From Paraescarpia echinospica (taxonomy: Eukaryota; Annelida; Polychaeta; Sabellida; Siboglinidae): DNA of 64,000 nt. Location: positions 31,423,399-31,487,398 of the forward strand of contig CM034543.1 of NCBI GenBank assembly GCA_020002185.1, given 5' to 3'. The notes under the pieces are model-generated. The model saw nothing but the letters and a program-made list of their open reading frames with translations, had not been told where the DNA came from and did no database searches. The number at the start of each line of letters is the position of its first letter. The first letter of the stretch is position 1. A program made the position numbers and the translations under genes. Positions 24,016 to 39,569 of this stretch are shown here, piece by piece.

Positions 24016-24979
24016 ATCCCTATCAGAATTTATTTAATAACTTAACTAACTTAGTTTTTATAAAGACTGTTTCCTGTGTACTACAGCACACTTGATGTTA
24101 CAGATTTCAATTACACAGCCGACTATTTATCCTATCACGAACGCTAACATTATCGGTAGTGACCTAATTTAAATACAATCAATTACGTTACGTTAGGCTG
24201 CTTTATTTATTTAGGTTACGCAGCCCGACTATCGCCCTTGCTTAATTTTAACAACAATGCTACCTGATCAAAATATCTAACAAGCACTGGCTTACACAGA
24301 TGTTATCTTATATAAGTAGTTTGATGGTTGTTACTTCATCTCCTATATATTCTACCACATAATCAGGTTTGTTAAATCTTGTTTACAACTTATTGAAGGC
24401 TAAGTTACCCTATTATCACTCACTATACAAAGTTTTTCTAAAATACTTTAACTAACTAACTTTATGCACAACTGCTACTCAATATATGTTTACTGCAACT
24501 TTATGAATGATATTAGGGCAAGAATAATACTTATCAATCAGTAATTCCACTTGTTTATCAACTTTTCTGCACCACCAATTTCTACGATCTATCTCCGCCA
24601 AATATAGCCTCGAACTATATGTTCCTTCGTCATCATCATTCATAACACAGTTCTTTTGCTGGTTAACTGGAATTTATAACAACATGAATTATGAAAGCTA
24701 AGCCTTATAATAAACTGTCCGTGAAATACGACTGGATTACTGTAATTCCTGTGTACAGAACTGCTCAGTGTCCGCGGTTGTCTCATACTATATACCACTT
24801 CTGATGTCTTTGCATTGAATTTCTGTCTAATATGGTATCATTTTAAGATCTGTATAAGTACCTACCAGGCATTTTCTTGTAAGAAAACAGCATATTTACA
24901 TTAATTAATTACTCCCGAAAGAAAACCTTAGATCATCTAGTTCTGACTTACTGTTTGTACCCAGAGTCAACATTGGAAC

Positions 24980-25265
24980 TAGTTCTTTTCTGTTGATGTA
25001 CCAACTTGTTGGAATATGACCCCTTTTAGAGTTAGATCACTTGAAAATATTACACAAGTCCAAAATTGACATTTCTAATGTTGCTCCCCTATGCTATTGT
25101 TCCCTAGTGTATCCTCCCATCTATTGAGAACATGAATACTACTTAAAGACTTTGAGATTGACCAAAACGTTTCTTTTGATGTACCTTTGAGCTTTAGTTT
25201 CCAAGTATTTAGGGACAATAAAATATATTAATATTATTATTATCATTATTATTATTATTGTTATT
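24980..25265 (+). mobile_element. LINE 3' end remnant with ATT-rich tail (unit A)
   Basis: The homologous stretch in unit B (45950-46186) still reads like the C-terminus of a CR1/L2-type reverse transcriptase (TTRWN, VRSLE-like, HLKTDLYNLAPPLD in shifting frames), followed by a short UTR and a TTA/ATT repeat. The unit A copy is more decayed. It predates the A/B duplication. Confidence 0.55.
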
Positions 25266-25419
25266 ATTGTTAACTGATTTGTGTTAGCCCAATAATGCAA
25301 GGGTAATGACCTATATTTATTATTATTATTGCATGCAGGAACACCCCTTCCCATAACAGCTTGTCCATAGTGACCATGTGTACAGCATCGCCGTCGAGTC
25401 ATGTCTTTTCTCTAAATGT

Positions 25420-25700
25420 ACCAATCAAGTGGACCAAAATTACATTATACTGGTTTGCCTGCATCGTAACCAGCAAGTGTTACGTCACCAAGGATCATTT
25501 GCAAATAGTTGGTATTCGTGATTGCTTGTTCCTCTATTATGACTAGTGTTTATATTACATCGGATTATCACACAATAACCCATTCGGACGTTTGCTTCGA
25601 CCAAATATCTATCGTTGTAAACATGCTGTGAATGTTTTCAAAGTGCTGGCATCTTCCGGGACATTCGCGCCTCTGAAGTCACATCTAGGGATACCGATAA
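25420..25700 (-). repeat. Single arm of the foldback repeat seen at 48.4-50.2 kb
   Basis: Matches the right arm at 49900-50190 (TTACGTCACCA-GGATCATTTG, ACATCGG, AACATGCTGTGAATG, GCTGGCATCT). No gene is supported between 25270 and 26650. Confidence 0.6.
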
Positions 25701-26649
25701 GCGCACCAAAATTTCCTTTTCCGGAAAAGACTAGTTGCACTGCATTAATTGTGAAATTAGTAATATATTTAATTCTGGTAAATTATTGTCTTCGCGGAAA
25801 TATAAATATACAGGAAGAAGTAATATAACATGAATTCAAGCAATCGAGGGTTTTTATACCTTTAACACCCAGCGTGTATGCAGATTACTCATCTTTCAAA
25901 ATAAACGGCATTTTTTGCATTGCATTATGGAAAGGGAACTACGACATGGTGTTGTTGACCCCAGGACATTGTGTTTCCAAAGGCCAACCGAGCTAGCACA
26001 TCAATCAATGGCGGCAAATTGACGGACACAATGTTCGCGACATTGCAACAACGGGTGCTAACATCAACATGAAAAGGATATAAACCGTTGTAAACACCAC
26101 AAGCATATTGAATCAATGAACTAATTAATGATTAGGAAGGATACATTTGAATTGTAGAGTAACTCTGGTGTCTTGAATCCCCACGGGCTTATTATGAGAA
26201 CCACCTATAACACCTCATAGCAATAATTGCCATACAAGCCTGCCGAAAGTGTAAATTATGTTAAGATATGTTCAATGTGATGTACTACTCTGATACGCCA
26301 TGATCTAATACAAGCTGATAAAGCGAGGCACATAGATGAATGAAATTGTTTTGAAAATGAGATGATAATTACCAAATATGTATTAGTGATCGTTAATATT
26401 GTTATTATGTTTACTTTCACATGGTAGACGTGATGTGGCTCGCGTCTGTTTCGCTTTTGATATACGAAATATATCATCACAGTTCTTTTTGTAGTAGTAG
26501 AGTTGATAGATATGTAAATAAATTCAATATAAATATAAATAAATATATAAATGTATGATTAAAATGTCGATATGATAAAACACTGTTAACCATACTTGTA
26601 AAAAGTCAATAGAAATTGCACAAAATGTAATCAATATGTAAATAAATAA

Positions 26650-26900
26650 ATATATAATTTAAAAGGTGAATTCCACCGACACATATGATGCTTTCTTAGT
26701 TTGAAATATCCCGCCACAACTCTTGACACTGTTCACGGTCGAGTGCGCGCATAGCATCGAAGTCGGTGGGGCAACGTAGTGTACGACCTATGCAGGTCCG
26801 CGCTGAACGGCGTCGGCAGAGTCGTCTGCGGTCGATCCTTGTTTGTCGTGACAACTGTGTCCACGGCGACATTGTTGTCGTTCGCTCGCTGAGCAGATGC
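26650..26900 (-). other. GC-rich block shared with unit B, possible LINE C-terminus
   Basis: This GC-rich stretch stands out from its AT-rich surroundings and matches 51180-51440. In unit B the minus strand has an open frame ending ALDREQWRELGRDIS, which resembles the tail after the reverse transcriptase in some RTE-like elements. Assignment is weak. The unit A copy is decayed. Confidence 0.35.
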
Positions 26901-27029
26901 GTTTATTAGTGATCAACAGAATGATAATTCTATTGTGAATGTTTGATGTATAATACATATTATAACTTAAAACAAGAACACATTTTCCTGAAGTGAGGAA
27001 ACTCGACTCGGAAAAAAATATTTATTGAT

Positions 27030-27890
27030 GCAGTGCAGTTTTGTTTTTACGTTAGCACTAGCACCATCTCTCCAGCAACGAACCTGTTTGACAATGTATG
27101 ACATATTGACTTGTTTGAAACGTGCTACACATAAGAAGATGCGCTGGTTGCGTGTTTCTGTATTTATATATTGATACCCTAACTTTAGGGGCAGTGTGAT
27201 TGTATCTCCTCCGAGGGGCTGAGGACCACTCGCCACTTTCCATGTTGATTCGCTGTGCTGAACCATTGGCCTCTGCTCTACCAATTTTTGATGTATTTAA
27301 AAAAAATGGTTCTTTTGAGTTATTTCCTTTGTGCAGTGAACGAATTGAATGGTGATACATTCACAAATGGGCACCACAACGACGATACGTTCGATTTACC
27401 TGGACATTATTGTCACCAGCATGGAATGCCGTAATTTTCCTGAAATCAGCAAACCCGAGATCAGTAAAAGTTTGTTATTGATGTTTACGTTCATATAGTT
27501 TTGTTTTTACGTTAGCTTGAGCGTCATCTCTCCAACGTCATACCGGTTTGACACTGGTGACAGTTCAATTTGTTTGAAACGTGCTACACAATAGTAGACG
27601 TGCTGATTGTGGGTTTCTGTTTTTATATATTGATAGTCTAACTTTTGGGGCAGTGTGATTGTATTTACTCCCAGGGGCTGAGGACCACTCAACTCTTTCT
27701 ATGTTGGTTCGCTGCACTGATTGTGCATTAGCCCCTTCACCAATTTGATTTCAAAATGATGTTTTTACGTTGAGTTATTTCCTGTATCCAGTGAACGAAT
27801 TGAATGGTGATACATTCACCAATGTGCACCACAACGACAATACGTTCGACTTACCTGGACTTCATTATCACCAGCATGGAACGCTATTAT
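27030..27890 (+). repeat. Tandem duplication of about 470-bp units
   Basis: 27030-27440 and 27495-27885 share, in order, GTTTTGTTTTTACGTTAGC, GAAACGTGCTACACA, GGGGCAGTGTGATTGTAT, GGGGCTGAGGACCACTC and GAACGAATTGAATGGTGAT. Unit B keeps only part of one copy (51670-51800). Confidence 0.8.
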
Positions 27891-28084
27891 TGGAGACAGC
27901 AGAAATTAAGTGGTCAGTGGGAATGAATCTAAAGTCCAAATACTGTACTAGTGATAACCGCTGCCCTGATTTTACTGCTTCGTTGGTTATTGTAAACGTG
28001 AACACGTTCATCTACATCAGCTGTATGGGTGAGGCTATAGACAATGGTTGGTATCGGTGTACGAACAGTTTTGAGCGGGGCTGA
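27770..28084 (+). pseudogene. Possible C1q-like domain fragment
   Basis: A 104-codon open frame. Its end (FTASLVIVNVNTFIYI, then GEAIDNGWYR and NSFERG) is reminiscent of the last strands of a C1q domain, where a hydrophobic VxVN strand is followed by a GG-D-G-Y turn and a SF-SG strand. The first part (FTNVHHNDNTFDLPGLHY) could match the F-x-P-x-G-x-Y element. There is no exact motif match, no signal peptide, no partner exon and no splice signal that I can defend. The first half recurs, with stops, at 27340-27440 in the tandem repeat. If real, it is a broken immune-lectin-like gene piece; otherwise it is a chance frame. Confidence 0.25.
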
Positions 28085-29519
28085 GTGCTTCTCAGAAAAT
28101 TCGAAATGGTGTTCGATTGAACAAATGTGCCATAGGGTAAAGTGTAAAACGATTTGAGTAGGTATAATTCATATCATTATAAAAAATGGTGGAACTTGGA
28201 AAGATACCTATGCTGAGTGTCGAATTATTTACCGAGAGGCTATTGTATATTTCAATTACAAACTTTCATCACATGAAACGTGTACGAAAACATTGAGCTA
28301 CAAATCTACATCCCAATCTACATACGTTAACAGGTTTAGCTATTCGTTAGTGTATGTAGGACTGTAGAGGTTTAAGCAAACGACCGGCACAATAACGTAG
28401 TGTTTAATGTATTTCGCTTAGTTCGTTGCAGTTAGATTTATCTGTATCTATTCAGTTTCAATAAAGATGCGAATAGCGGGCTTTAAAAGTAAAATTTAAT
28501 GAGAGCATTATTTAGCATGGTTGATATGTCGATGGGAATTATTGTAAGTAACGAACGTCTCGCTATTTGGATGTAGTTTTTGGTGAATCAAGTATGCGAC
28601 AGTATTCCCTTAGCAAAACCTTTATACAATTTTATAGACAAAATAATCTATACGGAATATTCAATATATTGTTATATCGATTTTTCATGGCAAATTCAAT
28701 TTCTACAGAATATTCCATATACTATTATATTTAATTATATATATTTAGTTTTGACCCTATCATTATATAGCGTACAACATAAATTTCGCAGAATTCCATT
28801 GTACAAAATAATTTATAGAAAATACACCACACAAATCATATGGATTATTTTCTATTTAAAATATTCAATACATTTTTTGTTAATGCTGAACAAAAAATTA
28901 TCTCCGTAATCCAGGTATACGTCGAGGTGTGCTGCTAATTACCGAACTTCATTTTCTTATGCCAATTTATCCTTTGTGGGATTTGGTTCCACGTTTTCCT
29001 CAAATATATTTCAGTTAAATTATTTTGTTTGTAAAAACAGCAGCGTTTCAAAACGTGCCTCTCCGAATGTGCAGCAAGTCAACAGCACCAAAATAGTCCG
29101 GAGAAAACGAGAGATGTCCCGTGTTCGCACCTTCGCTCAATTAATAATATGTAGACGTTGCTGTACAAAGGAAAATACGGTGGTTGGTGTATGTTTTCTG
29201 TCATAACTTAGTTACTATAACGTGCCAGGTGCTAAAGTTCACGTTGCTTGCTGGAACATACATCTTAGTAGTCAATTCAAAATGTGTTGAAAAAGCGTCA
29301 AACGGTGTCGTCTCACAAAGCACAGCGACTCGTTATTGCTCCGATAGCTAGCCTAACATTATTTTTAATTAGAAAAAATTATTTACAAAGTTCTAGTTTA
29401 CCACGGCATTGTCAACGAAATTCTGGTCCTTAATAAGATGCCTAGTCGTAATATAAAAATACACTAAGTGAAATTATACGTGTATGAGAACCGTGAAGGA
29501 AATATGTACAACCAGCGTT

Positions 29520-30575
<1,056 letters not shown>

Positions 30576-31056
30576 AAAACGTCATCAATGTGTGCAGCGT
30601 TTACGTCAGAACGGGGATAACCGGTGCACACGTTCACTATAATTTGCAAGTTCGTTGGCATTCTTTGGAGATTTTACACTTATAATCTACAAATTGTAAT
30701 GCAATGATACATTAAATGAACCTTTCTTGCGTCCAATGGATGTTTACATTCAAATAATTATTTATACATCCTAAGCATGATGTGTGATTTCAGTAATGAC
30801 TAGAACATAATTAAACCTGCCAAACTGAAACGCTAATGAGATGATTAAGTAAAGGCCTCAGCCATAATTATGTTGCAAGTTATTATATAATTATATAATA
30901 TGTAAATTGCACGCTCTTGCTATGGCTATAGATGTATAGTTACATGTTAATTCCATTACGTACTGCAATACTATACTAAATAAAACCACGATATCATATT
31001 ATAATCTATCCATAACTTATATAAATTACAGCTAGTTTTGGGATTTTTTTTAACCT

Positions 31057-31364
31057 TAACGTTCGTTGACACCGCCTTGCTGTTGTCTGCTGGCACGCGA
31101 CCCACATGTGGTTAATTATATGCGCCACCTGGCGAACGCTGCCTTTACTAGGACCAACATTTGACGCGTTTGTTTTCCAAAAAACCCCGCGGTCTCTTTC
31201 CACCTGACACCAGCGTCATTTATTTCTGTGCCAGACGTAAGCTCCGCAGACTTCGCTTCCTTTGCGTTTGCATCCATACGATTTCCACTGGGAGTAGCCT
31301 GTCTTCGTCACTTGTCCCTCGAGTGCCAGCAGACAACAGCAAGGCGGCATCAACGAACGTTATC
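31057..31364. mobile_element. MITE-like element with about 40-bp terminal inverted repeats, copy 1
   Basis: TAACGTTCGTTGACACCGCC...TGCTGGCAC at the left is repeated inverted at the right (GTGCCAGCAGACAACAGC...AACGAACGTTA). It is about 308 bp with no coding capacity and has an internal block GCGCCACCTGGCGAACGCTGCC. Further copies are at 54450-54775 (full) and 36413-36785 (right end missing). The target duplication is not clear. Confidence 0.85.
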
Positions 31365-31559
31365 ACTTGACTGAAATTAACTGTATCTCATTGACTCTCC
31401 TTTTCCAGTCATAGTTTTTCTCCCGTCAATATATATATATATATATATATCCGCCTCATAGCTCGGTTATAATTTTGCGCGGTGTTTGAAACATGATGTA
31501 GAATGAAACTATACAAACTGTATATGTAATTACTTCTTACATACCGCAGGTATTGCCGA

Positions 31560-34500
31560 TAGCTTGCGCGCAAGAAGTATTGTGGTCACTGAATGTAAAG
31601 GAACACTATCTCGAAACCACTCACTTGTTCTTTATTCGTCCACCCGAAGCGCAGAGCGTGGAGTGGTAGGTAAGGAGGTTCGGGCTCTCAATCGAGAGAA
31701 CACGAGTAAGAATCTTCTTGCTGACGTTTCGACTATTGGGCAAGTTGGTCCACTCTACATTGCTCCAATTCAATCAGCTCTACGAATGAGTACTTGGCAA
31801 TAATCAGTGGTGGATACTTGTGTACAACTAGTCTTCGCGCATCAATTGCAGCGTGGCTGCATCGTCACAGATATGTCAAGAAGGTGATCGATTCAACAGG
31901 TCTGCCAGGCAGTAAATTGTAAAGCGCTTCGAGCAATCTCAAGGACTGGATCCAGCGTTACATATGAACCTATATGTACTGTTCCCTGAATGCGGTAGTG
32001 AAACGGTGATCTATTCCAATATCGTATTGAAGATGCTAGTACTTCGTCATGAACACATCGCACGATTTCGTGATCAAGCATATTTTTAGTAACCATCAAC
32101 TCTACGCATGATATTGAACTTGACCATACAAATGAAACTGAAACATAGGATTTTGCGTGAAATAATAACTTGCCGAAAAATAAGAGAATCAGCAATTTTG
32201 TTCCCAACAATTACAGTCATCATAGAAAACGTTACATTTCTCCTCGCCAATGAGAACTTGTTTCGATAAAAACAACCGCGTTATGCCACCTGTCTTCAGA
32301 GGATATCAATGTCACTGGGTGTTTCGTTGTCTCACTATACTGTAAATCCTGCCTTCTGACGATAATCAACCAAGCCCGCCAACATATATTCGCTGAGTCA
32401 TCTCATCGCTTGAGTACTTACCACCAACCAAGTCAACCCTTACAGAGCATGGGAAGAGGGCGACCTTTCAAGTTGAATACGTGTGGGGGCAATCTTCATC
32501 ATCGTGGCCGAAAAAAGTCTTGATGAGCCCAGGCTCCTAAGTGTGGTTTGAGTATAAACCTGGTTGAGAGCCTTTTCTGGACTACCCTCTCTCAAACTGC
32601 GAAAGCTCTTGAAGATCTGGCCAGTTGCGGATGTACTGCAAGCTATACAGGAAGGTGTTGATGCTACAAGTAGGGCTTTGTGTGCACCGCCACATGCACA
32701 TGTGGAGGAAGCTGTCTTCGTCGCCTCGGACCTCCTCCGACACCAAATCCCAACTAACACCATACTATTGTACTTAGATGGATTATACCTTATATAATAT
32801 TGCTCCACGCCTGGTATTATTGTTCTATATTCAGACGTGATTGACATTACCCAGCTACAATTCAATTCCTATCTTAAAATGGATAGACCCTCATAATGTT
32901 TTCTGTCATTTCTGATTGCATTACCTTTCATACACTTCACACAATGTGCGTCGTTGAATGCTGATGTTGAAAGAATCGAAATTCATGATTCTGATATGAT
33001 CGGTTTGAACTGTACTAACAATATACGGATTGTGTGGCACTTAGTGGTCATCACCTTGACCTTCTGGACTGGACTTTGACATCGTGAAGGCAAAAGGATA
33101 CATTTATTTCACTATAACGTGATTTGATCTATCATGTCATACGTCTAACCTAAGATAACTAACTCCAACATCAGATACATCGGCGAAGTATAGCTATTTT
33201 ATGCCACATTCTCGTGAGCTTGACCATGGATGATAACGAAAACCTCTTCCATCAATTGGGCATTCCAAAAACTATCATAATGCGTGACCGATTTGGATTG
33301 ATGCCAGTTAGCGGGTGTTAACGGATCCCAAAATGTGTGTCCTATATCATGATTTGATCAGTACCTATCACAGGTAACCTGTGCCAAATTTGGAGATTCC
33401 AAAAATGAACATTGAAACACCTCATACAGCAGTCTATGGATGTTGCTTCCAACGGCTGTAGTTGCTTCCCAGTCGGGCGTGTGAGAGATGCCTAGCAGCC
33501 AGTGTAGACAATGTAATACACTGAACCTTTGGCCCTCTGGGTCTTGTATGATTATACATGCTAACATAACTAATTGTTTATTCACTTTTATATATTTCAG
33601 TGATGATTCTATTTTTCATGTATTATTTAATTTCTTAATCGAATTTTTAAATCTTTGTCAATATACCCTTGCTTGGCTGCACGATTATTATTTTTTAATA
33701 TTGTATTGTACGTTTTGAGGTTGAAAACGAATAATGACATTGAATATGAGTATGTTTGTGACTGGCAACGACGAAAACGGTATTTTATGCGGCAGTAACA
33801 ACGTAAGTGATAAATAAAGGGAAGCGGGTATGCAGAGAATTATTACAGCGAGCGTAAATTAACCTGGTAGCAGCATCCATTGGTGGCGTAAGCCTGCACT
33901 AACATGTGCTTATTACTATCCATGTTACAGCCATGCTCGGAACGATACCTAGCGCCATGTGATGCGCACAATAGAGATAATACACGCAGTCACATTTTCA
34001 GAGTTCAAAAGTAATTTCGCCTAATAGTCAATCAGGTTCGCTGTGAGGGGTGAAAGTTATTGCAAATAATAATAATAATAGTAATAATAAGGTAACTTCT
34101 TTTGCGCCTAAATCCACGGAAACCAAGCTCAGAGGCGCATCAATACAAAAGGGTTAGTCAATCTCTGAATCGGAATGTTCTCCCTGTTAAAGCTAGATAA
34201 GATAAAAATATTATACAATTTCGCCGTCATTTGAACACTTACCTTTATAATCTTGCGATACCACCTTAGCTCTATGGCGTATCGATACATCTGGTGACGA
34301 CGTTAATATGGCTTATCGAGTTTGAAATTGACTAACCTTTTTGAATTGATGCGTCTCTGAGCTTGGGTTCCGATTATTTAGGCGCGAAAGAAGTTACCTT
34401 ATTATTATTATATAAAATTCGTTAACAGGCGAATCGATGCGCATGGGAGTTAAGGTGGATATGCAAGGTTGTAAAGGTAATATTTTAAATGACGGCAAAA

Positions 34501-35200
34501 TTGTATAATATTTTCAACTGATCTAACACTAAGAGGGATCATATACCAGAGAGTTAAGCAACATAAATACCATAGTTCAATATTAATTTTGATTCTATGA
34601 ACAAAAAAGTAAATAAGAAATAACAGTGGATATCTGGAAATAGCGTATTTTAATATTTAAATGCATGTATCGGATGCTTCCTGAAAAACATGTTTAACAG
34701 GAGCATAGGAGACATATGCGCCATAACAATACAAAGGCTGCTTATTTTCTATCGTAGGCGATTTGACCTGCTGCGCTAGTTGCATGACTCGACCTATATG
34801 CCCATATAAGTCGAACTGTGATTCCATTGTATGCTTGCAGACGGATGTAATCTGCTTGCGAAATATTGGCTTATTTAATCGCTAAGTGTTGGGTTCTTAT
34901 TTGGACTGCTAAGCGGATTCATGGTTTAACAAATATTTAGTCATACTGCCAGACAACATAACAGTGTACTGGAGTCTATCCACAATGTTTGTGGATGTTT
35001 CGAATTCCCTATGGTTGACAGAGTGGCACAATGCAATTTCTAATTCAGTAGACCTTCTTGTTCTAAAAAACATAAAAACACATTGGTAGACTCCATTGCT
35101 CGGTTCAACCCAAATTCACTGATTGACGGCAGGACTATAGTTTGAGTGTGTTCTACTCAGTATCGACGGGATCTTCGGAAGTTCGTAAACTGTAGACGAT
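31560..35200. other. Region private to unit A, no gene recognised
   Basis: Short open frames occur (e.g. 31564-31803 and 32564-32797), but none carries a domain or splice context I can defend. The only structured part is the repeat at 34060-34515. Confidence 0.5.
34060..34515. repeat. Two interleaved inverted repeats (X-Y-X'-Y')
   Basis: X (34070-34165, GGTAACTTCTTTTGCGCCTAA...) pairs inverted with 34318-34410. Y (34200-34290, ATTATACAATTTCGCCGTCATT...) pairs inverted with 34425-34515. Both resemble the LINE tail at 46048-46186, so this is probably two such tails inserted in opposite directions. Confidence 0.7.
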
Positions 35201-35239
35201 TGCCGTTCATATTCGCTCAGACGAATCCGCCATTTGAAT

Positions 35240-36330
35240 TTTTTCTCGATGTGCGAATGTCAAGTTGTGATGTGTGTGGGACGTGACGTATGACGTGTGA
35301 CGTGTGTGAAGTGTAAGGTATGACGTGAGAGTGACGTGTGTGATATATGACGTAAGAGGTGCGAGAACGCTCTATCTCTCTACCTCAATGCCGCACTCGA
35401 TGCAGTTCTCTAGCTGCATTTCTGCTTGGTATATTTTGAAACGCAGCACCATTATGAATTACTGTGCAGTAAGGTAACACGTGGATGACTGTTCGATTAC
35501 CGGGTGATCACATCACCCTGTGTATGACTGAAGATCTCTTACAGTCCCACTGAATACAAGAATCAACACGTTGCCACCTGCTGTTCAGTGTTCTGCTTTC
35601 ACATGTCAGTTAACCAATGAAACACACACGTAACGAGCTCACGTACGGTTCTGCACCTTCACGTCGGGCTGAAGAATAAATGTGAGAGAATAAACATTTG
35701 TGCGACAGTTTCTCGAATACCTTTTCCACCAAGTCGAACATGCAACCACATACGAACTTAATGGACCATAAACAAAAAACTGTCTGTGGCAGCAGGAGGG
35801 AAATATGAGGTAGTTCCTAATGCATGGGGCATGGGGAGTTGCGAGGTTGAAACCCCTGACACGTTTCTTCTCGTGAGGTTAAGATCACATCGACAGTAGT
35901 ATGCTTTAAACGAGTTGTGATAGAAGGGTGTGTGCTTGAGTGATCAATGTATTCAATATCGGCCCAATGTTCCGATCGTGAAAGAAGATTGTCTTGATTA
36001 TCTCGCAGACGCTACATAATGCCTACCTTATCTGTGTATTTGGCATTGTACTATATCAATCGTTTCACAACAAAACATGTTTTAGTGATTTCCGGATGTC
36101 TACGGTCATACTGAAATCAAAACACATCCATTTTTGGCGGAATACCTTTTATTATCACTGATTCCTTGACCACATATAATGTCATACAATGTGTCAAGGC
36201 AGCTCACCGTGGTACAAGAAATCGTACCATGTAACAAGTTACCGGTGATAGCTCAGGTGGGTAAGGAGTGTTTACATAATTATTTTATAGTTTTCATCTT
36301 TCCAAGATCACACAATATTATAATAAAATA
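35240..36330 (+). repeat. Unit A copy of the 56.4-57.5 kb sequence
   Basis: Starts with a TGACGTGTGTGA-type short repeat (35270-35360) and runs to CCAAGATCACA-AATATTATAATAAAAT. In unit B the same sequence ends at the second N gap. No gene is seen. Confidence 0.8.
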
Positions 36331-36412
36331 CGTGAGCATGATATATATCGACAGATGAATTATAACTGTATAATGAGAATCCATTACAGAGAGTCAATTA
36401 CAGTCACGTGAT

Positions 36413-36785
36413 AACGTTCGTTGACACCGCCTTGCTGTCGTCTGTTGGCGTTGTGGCAAGCCTTGATGGAGAAGTGGTGAACCACATGCGCCACCTGGCG
36501 AGCGCTGCCGCTAAAAGGACCAACATTTAATGTACCCGTTGTTGTAGCATCTGCATTTGCAGCTTCGGCGACTTTCTACCATAGCGTAGATCCAGCGCCC
36601 ACCGCGCCACACATATGCCATGCAGCCTCTGCTCCCTCTGCATTCGCACCCATACCACGTCCACCTGGCGAATCCACGGGGCCAGTAGTAGCAAGCACAT
36701 CCACGTCGGCCTCCACGACGTTTAGGCAGACCCTTCGCTCCTCTGTGTTTTGGCGGCAGGGGTGGTGGAGGTTTTGCTGCAAAAC
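36413..36785. mobile_element. MITE-like element, copy 3, right terminal repeat missing
   Basis: The left terminal repeat (TAACGTTCGTTGACACCGCC) and the GCGCCACCTGGCGAGCGCTGCC block match the 31.1-kb copy. The right end is different, GC-rich and lacks the inverted repeat. Confidence 0.7.
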
Positions 36786-36959
36786 GTGCATGTTAGCATT
36801 TTGTATAAAAATAACTGCTGTACGCGATGATCTGTTATGACATCTTCTTGAAATAAGATACGCCGTATAAAGGTGTATATGTGCTTAATTAAATTCAGTT
36901 TAAAACTGTCACTGTGTAAAAATTAAATATATATATTTAATGATTCCTGTTTTACAACA

Positions 36960-37013
36960 CACACACACAAACATAATATATACATATATATATATATATA
37001 GATTATATATATA

Positions 37014-37060
<47 letters not shown>

Positions 37061-37098
37061 TGTATATATATATATATAATATATATATATATATATAA

Positions 37099-37153
<55 letters not shown>

Positions 37154-37156
37154 GAA

Positions 37157-37193
<37 letters not shown>

Positions 37194-37300
37194 TATATAA
37201 ATATATTTATACAAAATTCTATAATATTTATATATATTATACATATACACTGTATATTTGTATATATAATTATACATATATATATTATATATATTACATA
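36960..37300. repeat. TA-rich tract with a GA run
   Basis: Mostly TA dinucleotides with GAGAGA at about 37139-37153. It lies just beyond the exon 4 stop codon of peptide gene 3; the corresponding tract at 59319-59490 lies beyond the other exon 4. Confidence 0.9.
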
Positions 37301-37305
37301 TATAT

Positions 37306-38467
<1,162 letters not shown>

Positions 38468-38483
38468 ATCACACATATTCCCT

Positions 38484-38496
38484 CTTTATATAGCAA
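38484..38496 (-). promoter_or_regulatory. TATA box of peptide gene 3
   Basis: On the minus strand, GCTATATAAAGAGG lies about 25-30 bp before GATTCAACAC, exactly as in gene 1. Confidence 0.8.
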
Positions 38497-38845
38497 TCAA
38501 CAGTGGCTGCCGTGCTGTGCCTACGTGATCCTTGTCTCGTACAAAAACACCGAACGAACCTCTTTGTTAAAATGCAGACTATACCTTTAGCGCGCTGTCA
38601 AGCAAACCATAGATTACTTTAGCTTGAACACGTGTTCATTGTCACCTGAATTATATTGTACTGCCTTCTCGAATTTGACGTCATAAACAGGTGCGTTTTT
38701 CAAAAAAGGTCGTTTGTACCGAAAGGAAATACAGTTTTTAGTTGAGTGTCTGCGACACCATCATCTTGTCGTACGGAGGACGGATCTCATGAAAGTCGCT
38801 CACAATATACCACTGCATGTTGTCTGATATTGGCCATTATTCCCA

Positions 38846-38940
38846 ATCTCCAAGCAGCGACGCGTTCTGGTCTCGAGCTCCTTCCAACTTCATTCTTGGA
38901 GGGAGCTCGTGACCGGAAGAGAGCCTCTGCTTGGAGATTG
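38846..38940. repeat. Long hairpin upstream of peptide gene 3
   Basis: CAATCTCCAAGCAG at the left pairs with CTGCTTGGAGATTG at the right, and the inner core (GAGCTCCtTCCAA with TTGGAgGGAGCTC) pairs around a loop of about 7 nt. The stem is about 44-46 bp with a few mismatches, longer than in the two palindrome copies. Confidence 0.85.
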
Positions 38941-39569
38941 CATGATTCTCGGTGGCGGATTAAGCAGCAGGCACTTATAGGCACGTACCTAGGGCCCACG
39001 AAGACTAGGCGCCCAAGTACATATCCGAGCGTATTCTTGTACACTCAATATTCCTGAAACCCAGCTAGCAAGACATGATTTGCTCAATGATGACTACTGC
39101 ATCAGTTTAATTGGTACTACATTTGCCCAATGAGTTTTGCAAGCTGGGGATAATCCCTATGTTTTAGTATTTAACACACACAATAGAGCTATTATTACAT
39201 AGCTTACGGTAAAGAAGTGATAATTAATTACCTCTCTGTTCAACCCTTTTCTTTCGAATATATTCGTCGATATGGGAATAAAGTAATACGCCTAGAATCG
39301 TATTTCTCTTTAACAATCTGTGAACAATTCACATTCAATATAGCTGCGCTCCCGATATGCCATTGCATAGTTTCGTATGTTCAGGGACTGTTTTTATGAA
39401 TGCTGACTAAAAGTAATTAACTTAACTGACGATTCTGTCACAGAATATTATCCGAAGAAACCGGCTTTTTTGCATAACACCTCTTCTTGATCATTGCTCA
39501 AATATCATTTGCAGGTAATGTAGATGTAAAAAGAACACAGAGTATTCTACACAATTACACAAGAATGTG

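Larger units (their letters stand above)
19822..24630 (-). mobile_element. Decayed full-length CR1 retrotransposon (CR1-2)
   Basis: Minus-strand relative of CR1-1 with the same order: leader (24630-24016), ORF1, ORF2, 3' UTR, and a decamer tail ending near 19835. Unit B lacks it and keeps the flanks joined at about 45565, so it inserted after the A/B duplication or was absent from the B lineage. The leader is unlike that of CR1-1 over much of its length. Several stops and frameshifts disable both ORFs. Confidence 0.9.

Noticed and set aside
32440..32865. Overlapping frames on both strands in 32.4-32.9 kb
   Set aside because: Neither shows a family motif, signal peptide or splice signals; likely chance or an old element.
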